Assembly: GCA_902462015.1 (NCBI GenBank)
Contig: CABPZV010000056.1
Coordinates: 1-11,445 of the forward strand
Source: an uncultured Eubacteriales bacterium
GTDB lineage: Bacteria; Bacillota; Clostridia; Oscillospirales; CAG-272
Reading direction: 5' to 3'
DNA length: 11,445 bases
In this document: positions 1 to 6,455 of the stretch, piece by piece
Position numbering within the stretch: the first letter of the stretch is position 1
Layout of the letters: every line of letters starts with the position of its first letter
The notes under the pieces: model-generated
What the model saw: only the letters and a program-made list of their open reading frames with translations
Told to the model about the DNA's origin: nothing
Database searches by the model: none
Made by a program: the position numbers and the translations under genes

Positions 1-250
1 AAATCTTCTACCTGAAAATTATACACCTTTACGGGTTTATCTGTCAACTCAACATCAAAATTTTCAATTAAAAGAACATTTCCGTTTACATCAAGAAGTT
101 CATCATCAACTATTAGTTCTCCTGCTTTGATAAAGCCTTGATTTTTTACATAGAACGGGTGGTCGGGTGGTCAACTGTAGTGATTATTTCTTCACCGTTG
201 ATCACCAAATGAATAAGCTTAGAATCTTCTCATATATAGGTTCAAAACGT
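1..250 (-). pseudogene. HINT copy A, decayed pretoxin autoprocessing domain (runs off window start)
   Basis: Reading the minus strand, this stretch encodes the HINT-type core found before polymorphic-toxin tips: a segment like LIHLVINGEEIITT, then VDHP, FYVKNQGFIKAGELIV, and VYNFQVEDF at the window edge. It aligns closely with the copies at 1995-2302 and 3050-3385. It cannot be translated through. The 8-bp unit gggtggtc is tandemly duplicated (157-164 and 165-172), which shifts the frame after VDHP, and an upstream Arg codon (AGA in the other copies) is TGA. The tip and immunity gene that should follow lie beyond base 1. HINT modules normally release the C-terminal toxin by autocleavage; this one cannot. 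Homology to the sister copies is direct; function is inferred. Confidence 0.8.
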
Positions 251-416
251 AAGTTAGAAAATAGATAAGTGTATACTCTTTTTCCTGTTAAAGTTGTGTC
301 TTCAATCCTAAAGAAATTACCATCTGTATCATATACTAATTGTTTTCCCGTTTTAGGATTATTATATATCTCCTTGCCGCTAAAAGCTGTGAGACTTTTT
401 CTTGGTTGGTTGGCAT
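202..416 (-). pseudogene. Frameshifted small gene between two HINT fragments
   Basis: An ATG at 414-416 has an excellent ribosome site (GGAGGTG, complement of 422-428) but reads only about 26 residues in frame, beginning MPTNQEKV. One extra A in the A-run (T-run 396-400 on the plus strand) would restore a frame reading SLTAFSGKEIYNNPKTGK and then LVYDTDGNFFRIEDTT and GKRVYT. That frame then runs without a break into degenerate HINT copy A and stops at 202-204. The DxxGNxxRIxDTT...GKRxYT pattern is one I associate with small proteins and tips near polymorphic-toxin loci, but I cannot name a family. It may be an immunity gene or a tip remnant. The good ribosome site shows it was once an independently started gene. 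Confidence 0.5.
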
Positions 417-418
417 TT

Positions 419-551
419 TTACACCTCCGTTATTCTATATTTTTTACATTGATTTTCTGTAGTTATGATCTCTTCGCCGTTTATAACTAAATGAATAAGC
501 TTATTATCTTCTCTTATGTAAGTTTCAACAACTGTTTTCTCAGCGGTTTTT
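419..551 (-). pseudogene. HINT copy B, 5' fragment only
   Basis: Immediately after the SUFU frame stops, the minus strand reads EKTVVETYIRED, then NKLIHLVINGEEIITT (about 464-545). This is the N-terminal third of the same HINT segment found in copies A, C and D. Homology ends abruptly after the ITT motif; the frame continues through a short unrelated tail and stops at 419-421, just before the ribosome site of the next small gene. Its REDxKLIHLVINGEE variant matches copy A (EDSKLIHLVINGEE) and differs from the REVTTLVHLTVNGEE form of copies C and D, so A and B form one sub-lineage. No function is likely. Confidence 0.65.
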
Positions 552-1097
552 TCACACTATAGATTCCCTGTTAAGATTTATTATATCAGCTTTTGAACTT
601 TCTAGTAAATTTTCAAATTCTTCGCAACCATAGTTATGAATAAATTCAAGTTCTTTTTCTGAAATAAAAAACGCTATATACATTTTTTAGTGATCTTCAA
701 TTTTTGAAAATTCTTCTGGTAAAACATATGGTTCCGTAAAATAAATCGCTGTTTTATTATGCCTTTTTGAAAAATCTGCAATTATGTTATCTAGACCTTC
801 AATTATTGTACCTCTGCCAAAATCCATTTGTTGTTGAAGAACATAAAATAAAGCATTCGCAAATACAACAGCACAATTATCATAATCATCATCTACTGGC
901 ATAATTACTTCACATGAATTATTAATTAAATTCGAATAATTTGACAGTCCCAAAGATGCGAATGTTAAACAATCTTTAAACGTTCTGTCAAATCCCAAAA
1001 GTTGTATAACGTATTCGCCGCTTGTATATTTATCTACACCTATATATTTTCCTAAAAACAATTCATAATGGTCAAGTATACTTTCACCTAAACTCAT
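552..1097 (-). pseudogene. SUFU-family immunity gene with an in-frame stop
   Basis: From ATG at 1095-1097 (ribosome site AAGGAG in GTGAAAGGAGATTTTGCTGA) the frame encodes a SUFU (suppressor-of-fused-like) immunity protein: YELFLGKYIGVDKY, then YVIQLLGFDRTFKDCLTFASLGLS near residues 29-52, and AIYFTEPYVLPEEFSKIED near the break. These are typical bacterial SUFU immunity motifs. A TAA at 687-689 ends translation after 136 aa. The same frame continues at once with KMYIAFFISEKELEFIHNYG and ends NRESIV at a TGA (552-554). The intact product would be about 181 aa, close to the family's usual size. The gene overlaps the preceding tip remnant by 4 bp (ATGA), suggesting former translational coupling. 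A sequencing error is possible; otherwise this is a nonsense pseudogene. A stable 136-aa product cannot be excluded. Confidence 0.8.
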
Positions 1098-1342
1098 TCA
1101 GCAAAATCTCCTTTCACTCCTTCAAATATATGTTTTATATTGCATTCATGACACTGAACTCTCAAATCTGAATTATAACAGTCTAAAACTTCTGTTCTTG
1201 TAGGAGTTGTTTCTAATGATTGTAATTTTACCTTTCTCTCAGCCCAAGTCTCTGGATAATAATCAAGGTCATAACCTATTCTATCGTTCACAGTGTGTGT
1301 TTCATTAAAGATATCAATGAAATAAAAATAAGATGCTGACAA
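1094..1342 (-). pseudogene. Remnant of a nuclease toxin tip (HNH / endonuclease VII-like C-terminus)
   Basis: This 82-codon frame has only a TTG start (1340-1342) and no clear ribosome site there; the frame is open back to a stop at 1370-1372. Its end, ETWAERKV, TRTEVLDCYNSD and VQCHECNIKHIFEG, resembles the C-terminal end of HNH/endonuclease VII (GH-E/GHH type) toxin tips, where a conserved N..H.(F/Y)E closes the fold. The usual DMGH catalytic stretch would lie near GYDLDYYPETW and appears altered. No HINT precedes it; an immunity gene ends 75 bp upstream. An alternative ATG at about 1366-1368 with an AAAGGTGA site reads into a stop in another frame, consistent with a frameshifted or deleted 5' part. 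It is followed, with 4-bp overlap, by the SUFU immunity gene, a usual partner for nuclease tips. The family call is tentative. Confidence 0.5.
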
Positions 1343-1417
1343 CCCATTCCTTATAAATCGAATCCATAATTATTAGTAAATTTCACCTTTATTATTGTTT
1401 GGCACTAATAAAAGAGT

Positions 1418-1690
1418 TCATTCTATTTCAAACCATTTCCATGGCTGCGTTTCATCATCACGAAAAGCGCCGCATCCTAGAGGAAGATCACATAATTCAC
1501 CAATAGAAGAATCAATCTGCTCCATTTCCGAAATCGATATTATAGCAGCACTTTCTTCACTAACGTCCTCTCCGTCCAGAAATTCCCACATTCCATCTTC
1601 TTTATCATGGAAAACTAAAACTACTTTCTTTTTTTTGTTAATAATATCTACAGTTGTTATTACCATTGTATTTTCATCAATATCAAACAT
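1418..1690 (-). CDS. Small acidic protein, probable immunity protein to the HNH tip
   Basis: This is a 90-aa, strongly acidic, cytoplasmic protein (no signal or membrane segment) starting at ATG 1688-1690 with AAGTGAGG seven bases upstream. It begins 9 bp after the HINT-HNH toxin frame ends, the standard toxin-then-immunity order. Visible features are a beta-rich N-terminus (MVITTVDIINKKKKVVLVF), then DKEDGMWEFLDGED, an acidic helix, and LPLGCGAFRDDETQPW near the C-terminus. The W-x-F-L-x-G-E/D core with a following acidic region recalls DUF2185 (Imm33-like) immunity proteins, but I am not certain of that. Its acidity suits binding to a basic nuclease tip. With its own ribosome site and intact frame it may still be made even though its toxin is an orphan. 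Confidence 0.75.
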   Translation of the reverse strand: MFDIDENTMVITTVDIINKKKKVVLVFHDKEDGMWEFLDGEDVSEESAAIISISEMEQIDSSIGELCDLPLGCGAFRDDETQPWKWFEIE

Positions 1691-1699
1691 AATTTTTCC

Positions 1700-2302
1700 T
1701 CACTTATTTGATTTAAAAATATTTTCTTCTCTTGATAAAACCTGTGCATTAGAATAACTATTACTTCCTCCACTGCTTCTTGGCTTTATGTGGTCAATTT
1801 GAACTTCCAATGGATCTGGCGTAACGTTTAGCTTACTTTGAGTTGCGGGAACAAGTTCTTTTCCTGACATATCAGATTTTATTTTTCCGCCATTTCGTCT
1901 CATATTTTCTTGTATTATCTGTCTTTTTTGAGCCTTTGTAAACTTTTTCCCTTCACCTACATATTTTGAATCTTTTAGATTAGAATAATCACCAGCATTA
2001 TGTACCAATACACCTAATCCGCTAACATGATAAGTATGGAAATCCTCTACTTGAAAATTATACACTGTAGTGGGTTCATCTGTCAACTCAACATCAAAAT
2101 TTTCAACTAAAAGAACATTTCCGTTTACATTAAGAAGTTCATCACCAACTATTAGTTCTCCTGCTTTGATAAAGCCTTGATTTTTTACATAGAACGGGTG
2201 GTCAATTGTAGTGATTATTTCTTCGCCGTTCACAGTAAGATGAACGAGAGTAGTCACCTCTCTTATATAGGTTTCAAGAACAGTTTTCAGAGAAGTTTCC
2301 AT
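1700..2302 (-). CDS. Orphan HINT-HNH nuclease toxin module (copy C)
   Basis: A 200-aa frame. Residues 1-103 are the distal HINT domain: TTIDHPFYVKNQGFIKAGEL, then VENFDVEL, VYNFQVEDFHTYHV and the terminal VLVHNAG (His101-Asn102). Residues 104-200 form an HNH nuclease tip: KKFTKAQKRQIIQENMRRNGG, SGKELVPATQS, then QIDHIKPRSSGGSNSYSNAQ and ENIFKSNK. Asp170-His171, Asn185 and Asn194 are the likely metal and catalytic residues. The tip is predicted to cleave DNA in a target cell. The HINT lacks its N-terminal Cys region and homology to copy D begins only at ~2335, so this is a 3' toxin fragment. The ATG at 2300-2302 has no recognisable ribosome site, so it may be silent unless recombined behind a full toxin. 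An acidic partner gene follows at 9 bp. The tip call is firm; expression is doubtful. Confidence 0.8.
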   Translation of the reverse strand: METSLKTVLETYIREVTTLVHLTVNGEEIITTIDHPFYVKNQGFIKAGELIVGDELLNVNGNVLLVENFDVELTDEPTTVYNFQVEDFHTYHVSGLGVLVHNAGDYSNLKDSKYVGEGKKFTKAQKRQIIQENMRRNGGKIKSDMSGKELVPATQSKLNVTPDPLEVQIDHIKPRSSGGSNSYSNAQVLSREENIFKSNK

Positions 2303-2335
2303 TGTTTCAGGGTCTGTTGAAATGACTTTATTGAT
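2040..2335 (-). repeat. HINT-segment repeat, copy C
   Basis: About 295 bp near-identical to 3099-3393 and, over most of its length, to 1-170. The three copies share exact blocks such as the stretch from 'tagttctcctgctttgat' through 'aaagccttgattttttac'. Homology ends at the tip boundary (~2030) on one side and at a common edge (gtctgttgaaatgacttta) on the other. The repeat can serve as a recombination substrate for exchanging toxin tips. Confidence 0.85.
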
Positions 2336-2348
2336 TGCAACAATTACT

Positions 2349-2558
2349 CTACTTTAACCTTTTTATATACTCATCTATTCCCATAACAAGCACCTCTTGC
2401 AACATTTCTAAATAACTTTTTTCCCCACCACTTTTTTTAATCATAACATCAAACACTTGTTTTAATTTACCATCAATCATAACTGTAACACCAGTTACCT
2501 TTTCACCAGTATTTGTATTTTCAAATTCTTCCGACATAATACGCATTTTATTATCCAT
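2349..2558 (-). CDS. 69-aa probable immunity protein to the TreTu-like tip
   Basis: An intact small gene starting at ATG 2556-2558 with a strong ribosome site (AAGGAGAG, six bases upstream), beginning 19 bp after the toxin-tip frame ends. It reads MRIMSEEFENTNTGEKVTGV, VMIDGKLKQVFDVMIKKSGG, then YLEMLQEVLVMGIDEYI: a short beta meander followed by an amphipathic helix, mixed charge, no signal peptide. Small proteins of this pattern sit directly behind TreTu-like toxin tips, and I read it as the cognate immunity (TriTu-like) from context and partial recall of the family. It is about the length expected for that partner. Its own ribosome site and undamaged frame contrast with the damaged toxin upstream. 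The family name is tentative. Confidence 0.7.
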   Translation of the reverse strand: MDNKMRIMSEEFENTNTGEKVTGVTVMIDGKLKQVFDVMIKKSGGEKSYLEMLQEVLVMGIDEYIKRLK

Positions 2559-2577
2559 TACGCACTCTCCTTAGATT

Positions 2578-3467
2578 TCACTCTATAATTTTTCCATTAG
2601 TGGCAACTTCTTCTATCCATTCAGACCATGGTGCTGGTAATTCATAACTTCGACCAGGTGTAGATATATCAGTTAGCTTTGGAGCAGTTCCCCCTTGATT
2701 CAACGGATTTGAGCGATAACCATCTTGGCTTATTGTATTTTCTTGTAATAAGTCATCAAACCACTTTGGTACCTCAAATTCAACTGTATATGCTTCATTT
2801 CCTCGAACTTCATTTTTAAAATAAGTTGAATGTTCTCCGTTATCTATGCTAATATTTAAATTTTTATTCTTGTTAGCAATTGAAATTGACCCGTTTTCAT
2901 TTACAGTTATTTTTTGTTGACTAGAATTACTGCTGCCATCTCCTCCTTGAACTCTTCGATATTTAACAGTCTCTTCATTTTCACCAAATGAAATCGTGTC
3001 ATCTTCACCTATTTTGCGATACTCGGTTTCACTTAAGTTATAATCTGCATTTGCATTATGAACCCAAACACCAATTTCACCAACATGATATGTATGAAAC
3101 TCATCTACCTGAAAATTATACACCTTTACAGGTTTATCTGTCAACTCAACATCAAAATTTTCAACTAAAAGAACATTTCCGTTTACATCAAGAAGTTCAT
3201 CACCAACTATTAGTTCTCCTGCTTTGATAAAGCCTTGATTTTTTACTTAAAACGGGTGGTCAACAGTTGTAACGATTTCTTCTCCGTTCACAGTGAGATG
3301 AACAAGCGTTGTTACCTCTCTTATATAGGTTTCAAGAACAGTTTTCGGAGAAGTTTCCATTGTTTCAGGGTCTGTTGAAATGACTTTATCTTTTCTATGG
3401 CAAGCAAACTAACCGCCTTGGCATTACCTAAAAACTCACCTGCCGCTCCAAGTCCGCCAAAACCTAG
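2578..3467 (-). pseudogene. HINT copy D with TreTu-like ADP-ribosyltransferase-type tip, broken by nonsense and deletion
   Basis: From 3467 the minus strand reads a Gly/Ala-rich pretoxin stretch (LGFGGLGAAGEFLGNAKAVS, then LLAIEKI), then after a frame change KVISTDPETMETS and the HINT core. The expected AGD between IEKIK and KVIS is missing, as if bases between two GATAAA repeats were deleted. The HINT frame then meets TAA at 3247-3249, where copy C has TAT (Tyr in PFYVKNQ). Beyond it the frame is open to 2578: VYNFQVDEFHTYHV, VWVHNA, and a ~155-aa tip with KYRRVQGGDGSS, EHSTYFKNEVRG, YTVEFEVPKWFD, NPLNQGGTAPK and PAPWSEWIEE. This tip matches my recollection of the TreTu toxin family (ADP-ribosyltransferase acting on EF-Tu); that name is from memory. 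Only a TTG (3142-3144) without a ribosome site could start the 188-aa distal frame. The toxin is probably dead or silent. Confidence 0.8.
3099..3393 (-). repeat. HINT-segment repeat, copy D
   Basis: About 295 bp that align base for base with 2040-2335, ending at the same edge (gtctgttgaaatgacttta). Differences are scattered substitutions, including the one that makes the TAA at 3247-3249. Confidence 0.85.
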
Positions 3468-3495
3468 TCATGCGATGTGTAGAACATCTTCTGAT

Positions 3496-4542
3496 CTAAT
3501 TTAATCTGAAATAGCAGGTGCTCTTTCCCTTGCCCTCTTTTTTTAGTTCTCCTGCGGCAACAAGTTTTCTTAGTGCACCTTCGATAGAACTGTCACTGAG
3601 AGTAGGACAGAGTTCCCTTATATCCTGCTTGTTAAATCGTCCTATTTTGCTTTTGCTTGCCATTCTGACCATCTCAAGTGCAGGCAGTTTTTCTTGAACA
3701 AGGGAGGTACGCTCTTCAAAATCTTTATACGATGCAAGTATCGTGCCTAAAATGTACTTTATAAATGGCAAAGCATCCTCTTTGCCCTCGTGCCAGCCCG
3801 TCTGCGACTGACTCAGAGCACTGTAATACAGATCTTTGTTCTTAAAGATCTTTGCCTCGAGCGATATATATTTGCCAATGTAAAAGCCATTTTGATACAG
3901 CAGAAGAGTGGTAAACAGACGGCTCATTCTTCCGTTGCCGTCATTAAAAGGGTGTATACAGAGAAAATCGTGGATAAATATAGGGATAATTATAAGCGGC
4001 TCAACCTCCAAATTACCGATAACACGATTGTACTCTTCACATATCCTGTCAAGTGCCTCAGATGTTTCATATGGCGCGAGCGGAGTAAACAGTATTTCTG
4101 TATGTCCATCGGGGTAAGCCGCACTGATATAATTCTGCACGCTTTTTGTTCTGCCAGCAAGCGGATTATTCATATGACTATAAAGCATTTTGTGAAGCTG
4201 CAGAATATAGTTCTGAGTTATCGGAATAGCGTCAAAGCTTTCGTGTATAACGTTCAACACGTCTCTATACCCTGCGATCTCCTGCTCGTCACGATTTCGA
4301 GGAGTAGTCTTTTCTTCGACCAACTGTTTGATCCTCGTGCTTGTTGTTACGATACCCTCTATCGCATTTGAAGCTTCGGTACTTTGAATTTTTGCTATCT
4401 CAACAAGCTTCTCCATCTCTTGCGGACGCTGTTTCAGATACTGCTCCTGTTTTCCAGCCTCTTTGTATATGGCCGCTATAAGTCCGAGAATACCAGAATC
4501 CCACTTTTGTTCTTTAAAAGCAGAGTAATTAAAACTTCTCAT
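3496..4542 (-). CDS. Fic-family protein, class II, with C-terminal winged helix
   Basis: Fic proteins transfer AMP from ATP to hydroxyl groups of target proteins. This 348-aa protein has the complete catalytic motif HPFNDGNGR at residues 197-205 (His197 the catalytic base, Asp201 for Mg2+, Arg205 for the phosphate). The N-terminal inhibitory helix S58-N-A-I-E62-G63 fits the (S/T)xxxE(G/N) rule, so this is an auto-inhibited class II Fic. A Fic_N-like start (residues 1-90), the flap region near YPDGHTEILFTPL (143-155) and a C-terminal winged-helix-like end (about 298-348) complete the usual ~350-370 aa layout. Start ATG 4540-4542 follows GGAGG (complement of 4550-4554) and a consensus promoter. 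No antitoxin gene is adjacent, as expected when the inhibitory helix is built in. The gene ends 29 bp from the toxin remnant with no visible terminator. Targets are unknown. Confidence 0.93.
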   Translation of the reverse strand: MRSFNYSAFKEQKWDSGILGLIAAIYKEAGKQEQYLKQRPQEMEKLVEIAKIQSTEASNAIEGIVTTSTRIKQLVEEKTTPRNRDEQEIAGYRDVLNVIHESFDAIPITQNYILQLHKMLYSHMNNPLAGRTKSVQNYISAAYPDGHTEILFTPLAPYETSEALDRICEEYNRVIGNLEVEPLIIIPIFIHDFLCIHPFNDGNGRMSRLFTTLLLYQNGFYIGKYISLEAKIFKNKDLYYSALSQSQTGWHEGKEDALPFIKYILGTILASYKDFEERTSLVQEKLPALEMVRMASKSKIGRFNKQDIRELCPTLSDSSIEGALRKLVAAGELKKEGKGKSTCYFRLN

Positions 4543-4569
4543 TTCCTTACCTCCATTATTTTCCCTTAA

Positions 4570-4598
4570 ATTATATCATAAAATAAGTGAAACGTCAA
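4570..4598 (-). promoter_or_regulatory. Sigma-A-type promoter of the Fic gene
   Basis: On the minus strand TTGACG (4593-4598) is followed by a 17-bp spacer and a perfect TATAAT (4570-4575). The ATG of the Fic gene lies 27 bp downstream of the -10, leaving a short leader with the GGAGG ribosome site. Confidence 0.85.
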
Positions 4599-4672
4599 TA
4601 GAATAAGCAAATTTGTCCTTATTATTATGTGTGAAATAAGGGAATATATCAAACAGTATCCCTCTACTGTAT

Positions 4673-4698
4673 AAAAGAGCCGATTTCTCGACTCTTTT
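4673..4698 (-). terminator. Hairpin with GAAA loop, possible second terminator
   Basis: On the minus strand AAAAGAGTCGA, loop GAAA, TCGGCTCTTTT forms an 11-bp stem with one U-G wobble. The U-rich end lies in the stem and no long U-tract follows, so it is weaker than the hairpin at 4775-4802. It may back up termination of the transporter operon or insulate the Fic promoter. The wider 4599-4931 interval has no gene that I can see. Confidence 0.5.
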
Positions 4699-4774
4699 GG
4701 TATCTATAGCATCGGGGAGCATATTCGTAATTTTATATCATAAATTGTTCCCCACATTTCTTGTTTTGGTTATT

Positions 4775-4802
4775 AAAAAAGCACCTATCAGTGATAGATG
4801 CT
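4775..4802 (-). terminator. Rho-independent terminator of the ABC transporter operon
   Basis: On the minus strand AGCATCTATC, loop ACT, GATAGGTGCT forms a 10-bp stem with one U-G wobble, followed by six T (complement of 4775-4780). It lies 130 bp after the ATPase stop codon and is the first good terminator of the operon. The wobble pairs only in the minus-strand RNA, which supports this direction. Confidence 0.8.
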
Positions 4803-4931
4803 AATGGAATTTGATAAATTTATATGGCTATTTCAACTTCCATGTTGATAAATGTAAACTTTTTTAGAAAGTATGATATAATATAGTATTGCATTAAATA
4901 AAAATACGAATCCATACTTACTCAGTCTATG

Positions 4932-5570
4932 TTACCTTACCCCCTCAATAACTCCCTTATCCATTTCATGCACAGTGTCGCACAGCACGGAAATATCCTC
5001 CGCTGAGTGAGAGCAAATAAGGATAGTCTTGCCCTGCTCCTTGTATGAAAGCAGGTACTCACGCATTTCTTTTACACCGTCCTTGTCAAGACCATTGAAA
5101 GGCTCGTCAAGAATGAGTATCTTCGGATTTTCCATAATGGCTTGTGCAAGTCCCAAACGCTGCCGCATACCTAGACTGTATTTGCGGACGTGTCGCTTTA
5201 GTTCGGGATCAAGTCCTACCTGTTTCATACTGCTTTTTATCTCCTCTTTGCCGATCTTGTTGTTCAGCCCCGCAAGCAGCTTGAGATTTTTGTAGCCTGA
5301 ATAGTATGGGATAAACCCCGGTGTTTCAATGATAATTCCCATATCTTTCGGAAAATCAACGTCCTTTCCGACCTTCTTGCCGTCAACGATAATCTCACCG
5401 CTCGTGGGCTTGATAAAGCCGCATATGCACTTCATAAGCATTGTCTTTCCGCTGCCGTTTCTGCCGATAAGTCCGTGTATCCTGCCCTCCTCAAAGGACA
5501 CATTTATGTGCTTTAGTATCTCCGTTTTGCCAAGAGTAAGGCATACGTCGTTTACATTGATGATATCCAT
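4932..5570 (-). CDS. ABC transporter ATP-binding protein
   Basis: A 212-aa cytoplasmic ATPase with all motifs: Walker A GRNGSGKT (36-43), signature YSLGMRQRLG (131-140), Walker B ILILDEP (151-157, catalytic Glu156), H-loop His188 in CSHS. The Q-loop position has Glu82 in IIIETPGF instead of Gln, as is common in the BcrA / lantibiotic-immunity branch; the P-G-F-x-x-x-x-S-G-x-x-N-L segment after it also fits that branch. The protein is short, without an extra C-terminal domain. It begins 9 bp after the second permease (ribosome site in TAGGGGGACAAAATG) and should power the two permeases upstream. The likely substrate is a peptide antibiotic or lipid-II-type compound, inferred from subfamily only. 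Last gene of the operon. Confidence 0.93.
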   Translation of the reverse strand: MDIINVNDVCLTLGKTEILKHINVSFEEGRIHGLIGRNGSGKTMLMKCICGFIKPTSGEIIVDGKKVGKDVDFPKDMGIIIETPGFIPYYSGYKNLKLLAGLNNKIGKEEIKSSMKQVGLDPELKRHVRKYSLGMRQRLGLAQAIMENPKILILDEPFNGLDKDGVKEMREYLLSYKEQGKTILICSHSAEDISVLCDTVHEMDKGVIEGVR

Positions 5571-5579
5571 TTTGTCCCC

Positions 5580-6452
5580 CTAACTTGCAACCTCCGTCAC
5601 ATTATCATAATTAAACTTACCAATGGCTATCCCTCCGAAAACCAGTAGAACCGCAATAAGTACTAGCAGATAAATAACAGAAAAGCTCATCGCCATTATT
5701 GGCTTTTTGAAATATTTTGTGTAATGCAGCCAAGTTATTGAGTTTGCCATTGGCATTGTCCACATAAGATTTGTCCTTATAGCACTGAACGCCATTCCAA
5801 GGGATATCATTCCGCCGCATATGATAAAGCCCATAGTCTTGCGCTTGAACAGCGAAAATACCAGCAGTATCAGCCCTATTATCATCAAATACGCCGCCAC
5901 GAGCAGATAGCTTTTTACCGCCGCCTCAAATACCGAAAGCTGATTGTAGAGATTTTCTGGAAGCAGCTCAACGCCGAAATCGCCTCGCCTGTCGGGGAAC
6001 ATTTTCACAAAACCCGTGGCAACATTGCTCCAGCCATTGTACCAAAAACCCTTTGAAAGCATTGGCAAAACTGTACCGAGAAATATTACCGCAAGATATG
6101 ATACTATCATAAAAACAAGTTTCAAAACCTGCCCCACAAACCAGTTCGCCCTGCCGATACGCACGATATAAAACACAGTATTTGTGTCGACTTTCGGATA
6201 GTCAGCAATAAGTGTTAGAAAAACTATTGGGATTATAAGTATCAGTATCTCAGAATTCGCCACAGCTATAAATGGCTCTAGTATGTTAAGCGGCTCACCC
6301 ATAAGCTCTGCATTGTTGGTCAGCGGAGAAACTGCAAAACTGTTTATGAATATGAGCAGCACCGCAACGATCACCATTCGTGCGTCACAGACCCACTTTA
6401 CAAATTCCGTTGCCGCACAGGAAAAGGCTTGTTTTAAACTAAAATTTTTCAT
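5580..6452 (-). CDS. ABC-2-type permease subunit, second of two
   Basis: A 290-aa integral membrane protein with about six hydrophobic segments (roughly residues 24-41, 68-84, 109-130, 178-202, 206-224, 251-276) and a cytoplasmic entry segment between the second and third (DYPKVDTNTVFYIVRIGRAN), where ABC-2 permeases contact the ATPase. A large soluble loop between segments three and four (about 131-177) probably faces outward. No enzymatic motif is present. ATG 6450-6452 follows the stop of the preceding permease by 3 bp, so the two are surely co-translated and may form a heterodimeric channel. A ribosome site is weak or absent, consistent with coupling. Substrate unknown; lantibiotic or bacitracin-type export is the usual context. 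Confidence 0.85.
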   Translation of the reverse strand: MKNFSLKQAFSCAATEFVKWVCDARMVIVAVLLIFINSFAVSPLTNNAELMGEPLNILEPFIAVANSEILILIIPIVFLTLIADYPKVDTNTVFYIVRIGRANWFVGQVLKLVFMIVSYLAVIFLGTVLPMLSKGFWYNGWSNVATGFVKMFPDRRGDFGVELLPENLYNQLSVFEAAVKSYLLVAAYLMIIGLILLVFSLFKRKTMGFIICGGMISLGMAFSAIRTNLMWTMPMANSITWLHYTKYFKKPIMAMSFSVIYLLVLIAVLLVFGGIAIGKFNYDNVTEVAS

Positions 6453-6455
6453 TGC

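Noticed and set aside
1395..1757. Plus-strand 120-codon frame over the 90-aa immunity gene
   Set aside because: No ribosome site and no recognisable motif; it is antisense to a better-supported gene.
1..3467. CRISPR array suggested by regularly recurring sequence
   Set aside because: The repeats are ~300-bp coding HINT segments separated by genes, not short repeats with uniform spacers.
3790..4371. Plus-strand 193-codon frame inside the Fic gene
   Set aside because: Antisense shadow of a gene with a complete Fic motif; no start signals.
4811..4859. Direct repeat TTGATAAAT, 34 bp apart
   Set aside because: Short and AT-rich in AT-rich intergenic DNA; no integrase or other mobile gene is nearby to make it an attachment site.
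4854..4882. Plus-strand extended -10 promoter (TGATATAAT) near 4874-4882
   Set aside because: No gene follows on the plus strand; it would only transcribe antisense to the ATPase gene, and its -35 (GTAAAC) is poor.
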